Positions 1 to 5,106 of a DNA stretch of 5,106 nucleotides are shown one piece after another; the stretch's first letter is position 1; every line of letters starts with the position of its first letter. The notes beneath the pieces were generated by a model. The model made no database searches. It had not been told where the DNA came from and was given only the letters and a program-made list of their open reading frames with translations. The position numbers and the translations under genes are program-made. The stretch is from NCBI GenBank assembly GCA_947177105.1, contig CAMWTF010000218.1, forward strand, positions 1-5,106. Reading direction: 5' to 3'. This DNA comes from an uncultured Lachnospiraceae bacterium. Lineage in GTDB: Bacteria > Bacillota > Clostridia > Lachnospirales > Lachnospiraceae.

Positions 1-2
1 AT

Positions 3-1184
3 AACGAAAAGAAATCTCATGTATTAAAACTTACAGAATTAACACCCTATATTGAGCCTAAATGTGCAGTAGACAAATACGGAATTCGTGATAATAATTA
101 TGTTGTGGAATGCAATGATGAAAAATATTCAAATAGAAGCAGGATAGAAAGTGATAAAGAGCATATATCATATTCATGTCGAGAATATTTTTCACATATT
201 CATGCCTTTTGTGAAAATGATGAGAATATATTAATAGATGCTAAATTAAAAAAGCAGCCGGGGCAACAATCCAGGATTGCATATCATAGCTTAATTCAGG
301 CATTAATGAAATTAGATGTGTTCCAACAAAGATTTGATGATTATTTTAAAGAATTCGGTAACTATCACAAAAAGGACTTAGAAACGGAAGTTCTAGAAAA
401 AATAACGGCAACATTTACAATAGTTTTTTTAAATCACTTTGTGCGGGAAAAATCAATTAGTTATAAAGCAAAAGAAAGTATGCGCGTGACAGAACGTAAG
501 ATAAAACATTTTATGGAATATGGGACAAAGGAATTGCCGGGAGTAAAAAATGTAATACAAAAAGAAAAAATGGTAGATATTGATGTGGATATTTTGAAGT
601 GTGAGGAGTTCCTCTCGCAGTTTTATCATTCAATAAAAAGATTAGCTAAAAATATGGATAATGTATCCTTTTCGGGATATTTATTGCAAAAGAATTTTAG
701 CAATTTAAACGTGAATTTTATATGTGAGGGAAAGTATGTTTTTGGACGAATTAACATTCCAGTAAAAAATATTCTTGTATACCAGGAATATGAAAAGTTT
801 AGTAGTACATTGTTGCCGGATGAAGAAGGAATGGAGATACAAATCATAAGTCCTTCCCAAGCAGCAGTGCAGGGTATAGCTTTAGTAAACTCATTAAAAA
901 AGATGTTTATGTATACAGCAGAAATAGAACAGGAATTATTTGGTAAGTCAGAGAAATTTATTGTAAAGAAAGTTTATTGTCAATATCAGAACCGAGTGAT
1001 TAATATTGTGAATGAAACGATAAATTTGCTGAATCCTTTTGAGGAGGGGGGTGATAGACCTCTTTGCTCTGGAACTCCTGATGGTGCAGGTGGGCAATTC
1101 CTGTCTCGTCATTGCCGACGGAGTTATCCAGATCAAGGCGGATACCTATATGCAGCTGGGTACGGACCGCAGCATTGTCTATGA
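3..1184 (+). CDS. Unrecognised protein, 5'-partial, with a probable non-native C-terminal tail
   Basis: The frame is open from base 3 with no stop and no ATG, GTG or TTG codon before the GTG at 105, so the real start lies left of the window; that GTG has no ribosome site. At least 393 residues are visible. The protein is soluble-looking, Lys/Glu/Asn/Phe-rich and mixed alpha/beta, with no signal peptide, no convincing membrane helix and no motif I can assign. Charged helical segments dominate the first half. The second half has beta-like stretches (for example NLNVNFICEGKYVFGRINIP, about 697-756) and ends near NLLNPFEEG at 1023-1049. Scattered cysteines (ECND, SCRE, FCEN, KCEE, ICEG, YCQY) do not form a clear metal site. 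Codons after about 1050 lie in GC-rich DNA that codes for the Rhs protein in another frame, so the last 44 or so residues are probably not native. Its place beside an Rhs gene allows an immunity or adaptor role, but that is only a guess. Confidence 0.75.
   Translation, partial: NEKKSHVLKLTELTPYIEPKCAVDKYGIRDNNYVVECNDEKYSNRSRIESDKEHISYSCREYFSHIHAFCENDENILIDAKLKKQPGQQSRIAYHSLIQALMKLDVFQQRFDDYFKEFGNYHKKDLETEVLEKITATFTIVFLNHFVREKSISYKAKESMRVTERKIKHFMEYGTKELPGVKNVIQKEKMVDIDVDILKCEEFLSQFYHSIKRLAKNMDNVSFSGYLLQKNFSNLNVNFICEGKYVFGRINIPVKNILVYQEYEKFSSTLLPDEEGMEIQIISPSQAAVQGIALVNSLKKMFMYTAEIEQELFGKSEKFIVKKVYCQYQNRVINIVNETINLLNPFEEGGDRPLCSGTPDGAGGQFLSRHCRRSYPDQGGYLYAAGYGPQHCL
977..1006 (+). promoter_or_regulatory. 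Weak candidate SigA-type promoter upstream of the Rhs gene
   Basis: TTGTCA at 977-982 matches five of six bases of the -35 consensus. TAATAT at 1001-1006 matches four of six of the -10 consensus, with an 18-base spacer. Transcription would begin near 1013 and leave a short leader before the ribosome site at 1041-1050. It lies inside AT-rich coding DNA, where such matches arise often by chance. Co-transcription with the upstream gene is equally plausible. Confidence 0.18.
1041..1051 (+). promoter_or_regulatory. Strong purine-rich ribosome binding site overlapping a G6 run
   Basis: GAGGAGG followed by more G is a near-perfect match to the 3' end of 16S rRNA. The extended stretch GGGGGTGAT also resembles the anti-SD complement GGAGGTGAT with one mismatch. 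It sits directly before the GTG at 1051, with a spacer of only three bases from AGGAGG, which is short but usable if the GAGGAG part pairs. It is about 33 bases before the ATG at 1081, too far to serve that codon. It lies inside the TTG-initiated extension from 1039, which argues against TTG. This is why GTG 1051 is preferred as the Rhs start. Confidence 0.5.
1046..1060. other. Composition boundary and probable recombination joint
   Basis: GC content changes sharply here. By hand count, bases 541-600 have 14 G/C of 60 and bases 841-900 have 22 of 60, whereas bases 3001-3060 have 39 of 60. Codon use switches with it, from AAA/TTA/ATA-rich to CTG/GGC/AGG-rich. The boundary coincides with a six-G run (1046-1051) and the tandem stops TGA TAG (1052-1057) in frame 2. 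Frame 1, which carries the Rhs protein, is closed by TAA at 1021 and TGA at 1030, so the Rhs gene cannot extend left. No target-site duplication or inverted repeat is evident around the joint. Confidence 0.6.
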
Positions 1185-4100
1185 ACACCTGGAGGACGCC
1201 AATTACACCTGGCGGGACATGTTCCTGGACATCGCCCAGTGCGCGCTGGATATTGTGGGGGCGCTGCCCATACCGGGAGTGTCCACCGCCGCTAACCTTG
1301 TCAATGCAGGAATCTCCCTGGCAAGGGGCGATTATGTGGGAGCCGCCATGTCGGCAGCCACCGCCGTGGCTTCCCTGCTCCCCGGTGCAAATACGGCTGT
1401 GGCTGCAGGGGCGGCCGCCGTGAAGACTGTTTCCAAGACAACCAAGGTGCTGGATACGGTCAAGGGCATTGTCAAGATCGCAAAGGCGATCAAGACAGGA
1501 GCGGATACCCTCAACATGGCACTGACCACAGGGATGTCCCTATACGATATAGGGGTTGCCATCCATGACAAGTCCTTTGACTGGAATGACCCGGAGTGCC
1601 GCCAGGACGTAGCCAACATTCTCCAGGGCATGTCCGCAGCAGCCCAGGCGGGCATTGAGAGCCGTGTGGCGGGAGAAGGCGCCGACAGGCACTTCATGGA
1701 CGCGGATGAGCGGAAGACGGCAAGGGAGCAGAGGGCCGAGGCCAGACAGCAGAGGAGGGAAAACCGCAAGCAGCTGGTGAACAACATAAAGGAAGGGGCG
1801 CGGACTGCCATAAGCAATGCCAGGGCGGGACTGCACAACCTTGTGGAGAACTGTATCAGGGCATGCGACCCCGTGGAAATGGTGACGGGAAGCTACATGT
1901 TTGACCAGTGTGACTTTGTCATCAATGACATTACCGGGATCTATATCGTGGAGCGTACCTATGAGTCCCTGCTCTATGGTGAGGATTCCCCGGTGGGCCG
2001 CGGGTGGACGTTAAACCTGTTCAGCAGGGCGGTGGTATATGATGACCGGGTGGAGATCCTCCTGCCCAACAACCATACGGAAACCTTCCTGAAAACTGCA
2101 GAGGGTTTCCGGAACCGCCGGGGCGGCTCCCTGAGGCTGGCCCTGGAGGCGCAGGGCGACGGATACCTGCTGCGGGATGCGGAGAACGCCCTGTTTCGTT
2201 TTTATGACTTGTCGGGCCGCCAGACCGCTGTGGAGGACAGGAACGGGAACCGCACACAGTACCAGTACCTGGATGACACCCTGCAGCAGATCCGGTTTGC
2301 CAGCGGCCAGTACCTGGATTTCCAGTGGCAGGGGGACAAGGTAACGTCGATCCGGGACTGCCTGGGGCGGAAAGTGACATACCATTACCAGGGAGACCTG
2401 CTGACAGAGGTGGAGACCCTCACAGGAGGCCTGGAAAAGTATGTCTACGACACAGAGGGGCGTGTGGTAGGGGTCACCAATGCCAATGGTGAGAACTATA
2501 TCCACAATGAATATGACGCCAGGGGGCGTGTCACAAGGCAGCTGCTGTCCAACGGGCAGGAGTATGTCATACTCTATGACGACGCCAACCGGGTCAATAC
2601 CTGCCTGTCCCCTGTCAATGGCCGGGAGATCCGCTATCTCTACAATAAGGAAAGGCAGATCACCAGGGTCGTGTACCAGGACGGGACAGCGGAGGAAAAG
2701 GGGTATGACAGCTGGGAAAACCGGATCTGGGAAAGAGACCGGAACGGCAATGAGACCCACAGGACATTTGACGAATACAGCCACCTGCTGGAGGAACGGT
2801 TCCCTGACGGGAGGGTGGTGTCCTATGAATATGACGAAGAAGGCAACCTCATCCATATGCGGGACAACGGGGGGCTTTCGATCCGCTATGCCTATGACCG
2901 GAAGGGGAACCTGATCCAGGAGACCGAGCAGATAGATCCCGGCCACAGCAGGAGGGTGTGTTTCGAGTACGACCAGTATGGGCGCATCACCGCCTTCACC
3001 GGGCCGGGCGGCGGCAGGGAGACCTACGAATACCGGCATAAGTTCTGGGCATATGAGGCCTTTGTCTCCGCTTTGGGGAACCGCTTTGAGTATACCTATG
3101 ACCGGGCGGGGAGAAGGGTGTCCGCCACCGACGGGGAGGGAACCTGCCGGTACGCGTACAACGACTATGACATCCTGTGCATGGCGGTCAACCCCCTGGG
3201 GGAAACCACGAAGCATGTGTATGACAAGACCTTCAACCTGGTGAAGGTGGTGCGCCCCAACCATGCCAATGCGCTGGCGGCCAGCGAGAAAGGGGAGACC
3301 TATACCTATGACGCCTTCCACAAGCGGCTCAGCAGGACGGACGAGACAGGGGCGGTGTCCGCCGTGCTGCGGGATGTGGAGGGAAATGTGGTAAAGGAGA
3401 TCAATCCCAACTGTTATGACGGCACTACCCGGGACGGTGCGGGAATAGAATACGGTTACGACAGGTACGACAACCTGTGCAGGGTCCTGTACCCGGACGG
3501 GGGAGTGGAGCGCAGGTGGCATGACCCTGTGGGAAACCTGGTAAGGCTGTGCCGCCCGGAGCAGTATGACGTGCAGGGGGACTGTGGGGAGGGATACAGC
3601 TATGCCTATGACAGCATGGGGAGGCTGGTCCAGGCCACAGCGCCGGATGGGACCGTGCAAAAACGGTATGTCTACGACCTTGGAGGCAACATCGTCAAGG
3701 TGATCAATGCGGAAGGCATGGGCACTGGTGAGACGGATGAGGAGCGTATCGGGGAACTTTACACCTATAACTGCCTGGGATGGCTCACGGAGGTCCGCAG
3801 GCCCATGATCCTGGGGGAGGACGGGGCAAAGTACGCGCTGACGCAGTTTAAATATGACGCTGCGGGGAACCCGGTCCGGGAGATGCGTTTCCTGGAATAC
3901 CAGACGGAGACCAGCGCCAGCGTCCATACGATCACTTACCGGTATGACGCCGAAAACAGGCTGACACGCGTCAGCGACTGCACGGGTGCGGAGGCGGAAT
4001 ACCGCTATGACAGGCAGGGACGGCGTATCCGGGAGAAGCGGAAGATCAGCGGCACGGTAAGCCAGGTGCTGGGATGGCGTTACGACGGCGCGGGGAGGAT

Positions 4101-5055
4101 GGTGGAGCAGAGCCGCACCGCGGACAGGGAAGGCTGCGGCAGACAGAGCGTGTCCGTAAGGTATGAGTATGACAAAAACGGCAACGCCACCCGGATCCTC
4201 CTACCCTCCGGCGGGGAGATCCGGCGGGAATACGATGATGCCGACAGGCTGGTGGCGGAGCGCCACCTGGACAGAAAAGGGGGCATAGACAATACCACCC
4301 GGTTCTCCTACGACAGGACGGGCAGCCTGTGCCGCATCACGGACAACCGGGGCATGGAGACCCGGATGGAGTATGACCTGCTGGGCCGTGAGACCGGCAG
4401 GACGGAACGTGACGGCGGGGTGACAAGGCGCTTCTATGACAGGAACGGCAACCTGGTCCGGAGCTGGGACGGCGTGGGGAACCGTACGGGGTACATCCTG
4501 GACAAATGGGGCAGGGTGACGGAGATCCGGCAGGCGGACGGCAGCAGCGAATACTACGGCTATGACCTTGCCGGGAACATGACCCGCTCCACCGACGGGG
4601 AAGGCCGCAGTGTTTCTTATGAATACAATACAGCTAACCTTCTGGCGGCAGTGACCGATGCGGAAGGCTTCCGGGAGACCTATGCCTACGACGCGGAGAA
4701 CCGCCTGTGCAGGAAGCGGGACCGGAACGGGGCGGAAACCCTGTACACCTACAACATGTACGGGAACCCCCTGGAGCGCAGGGCGAAGGCACCCGGGGCG
4801 GAGGTATCCGAGCTCTCCGAACGTTATGAATATACGGCGGAGGGTCTGTTAAGGTCGGCCATCGCCCGGAGCGGGACAGGGGATATAACCAGGGGGATGC
4901 GCTACAGCTATGCCCATGACTGCATGGGGAGGCTGGCGGAAAAGAGCGCCAGCGGCCGCACCCTGCTTTCCCTTACCTATGACCTGAACGGGAATCTGAC
5001 GCGGCAGGAGGACGTGACGTTACTTTTCACGGGGTGGGGAAATAAGGTACGATAA
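1051..5055 (+). CDS. Rhs/YD-repeat protein with DUF6531-type domain, lacking a C-terminal toxin tip
   Basis: This is a shell protein of the Rhs/polymorphic-toxin family, about 1334 residues. In order there are a beta-rich N-terminal stretch (1093-1180), a Gly/Ala-rich hydrophobic helical region (1219-1563), an Arg/Glu-rich charged helix (1693-1824), a DUF6531-type entry domain (from CDPVEMVTGSY at 1864 to GRGWTLN ending 2016 and somewhat beyond), and about 39 YD units from 2200 to the end. In known Rhs proteins the YD repeats wind into a cocoon that holds a toxin released by self-cleavage near a DPxG motif. No such motif, Rhs core or toxin domain follows here; the protein ends inside the array at TGWGNKVR. 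There is no Sec signal peptide, unlike WapA-type wall proteins, so export by a contractile or other dedicated system is more likely. Possible starts are TTG 1039, GTG 1051 and ATG 1081; GTG 1051 is chosen for its ribosome site. Probably truncated, so possibly a non-functional or displaced copy. Confidence 0.93.
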   Translation: MIDLFALELLMVQVGNSCLVIADGVIQIKADTYMQLGTDRSIVYEHLEDANYTWRDMFLDIAQCALDIVGALPIPGVSTAANLVNAGISLARGDYVGAAMSAATAVASLLPGANTAVAAGAAAVKTVSKTTKVLDTVKGIVKIAKAIKTGADTLNMALTTGMSLYDIGVAIHDKSFDWNDPECRQDVANILQGMSAAAQAGIESRVAGEGADRHFMDADERKTAREQRAEARQQRRENRKQLVNNIKEGARTAISNARAGLHNLVENCIRACDPVEMVTGSYMFDQCDFVINDITGIYIVERTYESLLYGEDSPVGRGWTLNLFSRAVVYDDRVEILLPNNHTETFLKTAEGFRNRRGGSLRLALEAQGDGYLLRDAENALFRFYDLSGRQTAVEDRNGNRTQYQYLDDTLQQIRFASGQYLDFQWQGDKVTSIRDCLGRKVTYHYQGDLLTEVETLTGGLEKYVYDTEGRVVGVTNANGENYIHNEYDARGRVTRQLLSNGQEYVILYDDANRVNTCLSPVNGREIRYLYNKERQITRVVYQDGTAEEKGYDSWENRIWERDRNGNETHRTFDEYSHLLEERFPDGRVVSYEYDEEGNLIHMRDNGGLSIRYAYDRKGNLIQETEQIDPGHSRRVCFEYDQYGRITAFTGPGGGRETYEYRHKFWAYEAFVSALGNRFEYTYDRAGRRVSATDGEGTCRYAYNDYDILCMAVNPLGETTKHVYDKTFNLVKVVRPNHANALAASEKGETYTYDAFHKRLSRTDETGAVSAVLRDVEGNVVKEINPNCYDGTTRDGAGIEYGYDRYDNLCRVLYPDGGVERRWHDPVGNLVRLCRPEQYDVQGDCGEGYSYAYDSMGRLVQATAPDGTVQKRYVYDLGGNIVKVINAEGMGTGETDEERIGELYTYNCLGWLTEVRRPMILGEDGAKYALTQFKYDAAGNPVREMRFLEYQTETSASVHTITYRYDAENRLTRVSDCTGAEAEYRYDRQGRRIREKRKISGTVSQVLGWRYDGAGRMVEQSRTADREGCGRQSVSVRYEYDKNGNATRILLPSGGEIRREYDDADRLVAERHLDRKGGIDNTTRFSYDRTGSLCRITDNRGMETRMEYDLLGRETGRTERDGGVTRRFYDRNGNLVRSWDGVGNRTGYILDKWGRVTEIRQADGSSEYYGYDLAGNMTRSTDGEGRSVSYEYNTANLLAAVTDAEGFRETYAYDAENRLCRKRDRNGAETLYTYNMYGNPLERRAKAPGAEVSELSERYEYTAEGLLRSAIARSGTGDITRGMRYSYAHDCMGRLAEKSASGRTLLSLTYDLNGNLTRQEDVTLLFTGWGNKVR
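1093..1180 (+). other. Beta-strand-like N-terminal segment of the Rhs protein, possible spike-tail remnant
   Basis: Residues GNSCLVIADGVIQIKADTYM and the following QLGTDRSIV alternate hydrophobic and polar side chains (I-x-I-x-A, Y-x-Q-L). This is like the last strands of the C-terminal beta-helix of VgrG or phage-spike proteins, which often end close to the start of Rhs genes. No complete PAAR or VgrG domain precedes it. It may be the stub of a longer N-terminus lost at the joint near 1050. The resemblance is by eye and short. Confidence 0.3.
1219..1563 (+). other. Hydrophobic Gly/Ala-rich helical region of the Rhs protein
   Basis: The segment contains DIVGALPIPGVSTAANLVNA, then ARGDYVGAAMSAATAVASLL, then TAVAAGAAAVKTV and a VLDTVKGIVKIAKAIKTG helix. 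The pattern P-x-P-G ... N-x-G-I ... x-G-D-Y-x-x-A-A-x-S is common in Rhs, WapA and other polymorphic toxins, as a helical module before the shell or before the toxin. In the Rhs family such helices are thought to help insertion into or passage through a target membrane, or to bind a chaperone. Which applies here cannot be told from sequence. Confidence 0.6.
1864..2085 (+). other. DUF6531-type domain at the entry to the YD shell
   Basis: The domain begins with CDPVEMVTGSYMF, continues through a DFVINDITGIYIVERTYES block, and reaches SPVGRGWTLNLFSRAVVY. This corresponds to the family pattern of DPV-x-x-x-TG, a strand pair, R-x-Y-x-S, and G-x-G-W. Most relatives begin GDPV, whereas this one has Cys in the Gly place. 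Cysteines at 1852, 1864 and 1909 cluster around the domain start. It directly precedes the first YD unit after a short linker of strands. Confidence 0.75.
2200..5050 (+). repeat. YD-repeat array, about 39 units
   Basis: Units begin with YDxxGR, YDxxGN or a degenerate form (FDEYSH, YRHKFW, RDVEGN, HDPVGN, LDKWGR). The first clear one is YDLSGR at 2203 and the last is YDLNGN at 4978. Counted spacing is mostly 21 residues in the flanks, with a central block of longer units (3220-3942). The repeats are conserved as protein but diverged as DNA, and I see no long exact nucleotide repeat, so the array is old and not a recent tandem expansion. Confidence 0.9.
3220..3942 (+). repeat. Central block of the YD array with alternating 29- and 21-residue units
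   Basis: From YDKTFN (3220) to YDAENR (3943) the distances between successive unit starts are 29, 21, 29, 21, 29, 22, 31, 29 and 30 residues. The first three pairs form a superperiod of 50 or 51 residues. The longer units carry an insert of about eight residues after the first strand, rich in Asn, Asp, Gly and Glu (for example NPNCYDGTTRDGAG and RPEQYDVQGDCGEG). Outside this block the spacing is mostly 20 to 22, with a few units of 25 to 29. Confidence 0.75.
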
Positions 5056-5071
5056 CAGGGGGCTCTTATGA
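5011..5071 (+). other. Out-of-frame remnant of a further YD unit at the Rhs 3' end
   Basis: The annotated frame ends with TAA at 5053-5055. In frame 2, bases 5048-5068 read YDNRGLL, a typical YD unit start, then TGA at 5069-5071. Skipping one base in the GGGGTGGGG stretch at 5031-5039 joins the frames and gives TLLFTGGEIRYDNRGLL. This parallels ILLPSGGEIRREYDDADRL earlier in the same protein (from about 4195). The last in-frame unit starts at 4978, so the remnant lies 70 bases on: 23 codons plus one extra base. Correcting the shift adds only a few residues before TGA, so the unit is also cut short. Confidence 0.6.
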
Positions 5072-5090
5072 GCCCCTCTTCCCGCCTTTC
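5059..5090 (+). terminator. Candidate intrinsic terminator after the Rhs stop
   Basis: GGGGCTC (5059-5065) and GAGCCCC (5070-5076) form a perfect seven-pair stem with a TTAT loop, starting four bases after the TAA stop. The downstream tract TCTTCCCGCCTTTC is pyrimidine-rich but lacks a solid T run, so termination would be weak. The position right after the stop supports a real role. The bases also fall where an out-of-frame YD unit ends, so the hairpin may mark the edge of non-Rhs DNA. Confidence 0.4.
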
Positions 5091-5106
5091 ATGCAGGCAG
5101 TGCCGT

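Noticed and set aside
105..107. GTG at 105 as the start of the upstream gene
   Set aside because: The same frame is open to base 3 with protein-like sequence and no ribosome site precedes the GTG, so the start lies outside the window.
1081..1083. ATG at 1081 as the Rhs start, with an overlapping TGATG stop-start
   Set aside because: The TGA at 1079 belongs to frame 2, which is already closed at 1052-1057, so no gene ends there. The strong ribosome site is too far upstream. It remains an alternative, not the preferred start.
948..1188. Two 62-codon antisense frames across the gene joint
   Set aside because: Each spans the composition boundary between unrelated DNA types and has no family features.
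1332..1838. Antisense frames of 168 and 98 codons opposite the Rhs N-terminal region
   Set aside because: They are shadows of the Ala/Gly-rich coding stretch, mutually overlapping, with no ribosome site or recognisable product.
2480..3244. Small forward frames in other phases inside the Rhs gene (also 1112-1423 and 4658-4852)
   Set aside because: All are shadows of the main frame in GC-rich DNA, rich in Arg, Pro, Thr and Gly, with no ribosome sites.
2011..3927. Long antisense open frame of 638 codons opposite the Rhs gene
   Set aside because: It lies wholly opposite the YD array. Its Val/Ile/Pro/His-rich, low-complexity product is what the reverse complement of repeated TAT-GAC and GGC/CGG codons yields. 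It has no domain and no good start context.
2200..5050. CRISPR or DNA-level tandem repeat array
   Set aside because: Periodicity is in the protein (YD units). The nucleotide units are diverged, without identical repeats or spacers.

Overview
The window holds the tail of one AT-rich gene followed by one long GC-rich Rhs/YD-repeat gene on the same strand. The low-GC first gene, the strong AGGAGG-type ribosome site and the many AGG arginine codons in an otherwise GC-rich gene suggest a Firmicute, perhaps a gut clostridium of the Lachnospiraceae type. This placement is an inference from composition and gene style, not from a marker gene.

Layout. Bases 3-1184 are an open frame that enters from the left edge. 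It encodes at least 393 residues of a mixed alpha/beta protein that I do not recognise. Its native part probably ends near base 1051, because composition changes abruptly there and the last 44 or so codons are only an out-of-frame reading of the Rhs gene. Bases 1051-5055 encode an Rhs-family protein of about 1334 residues. In order it has a short beta-rich N-terminal stretch, a hydrophobic Gly/Ala-rich helical region, a charged Arg/Glu-rich helix, a DUF6531-type entry domain and about 39 YD repeats. The last 51 bases hold a GC-rich hairpin that could be a weak terminator.

How it fits together. Rhs proteins form a beta-strand cocoon around a C-terminal toxin and are delivered by secretion or contractile injection machinery. 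This copy has the shell but no hyperconserved DPxG core motif, no toxin tip and no visible signal peptide. It stops inside the YD array. A further YD unit can be read just past the break in the +1 frame, so the 3' end looks frameshifted or truncated. The 5' end also looks like a joint: a run of six G bases sits where the two genes meet, and its length decides whether the first gene stops at once, runs on into the Rhs gene out of frame, or fuses to it. The simplest reading is a rearranged or degraded Rhs locus. A programmed or phase-variable link between the two genes is the more interesting alternative.
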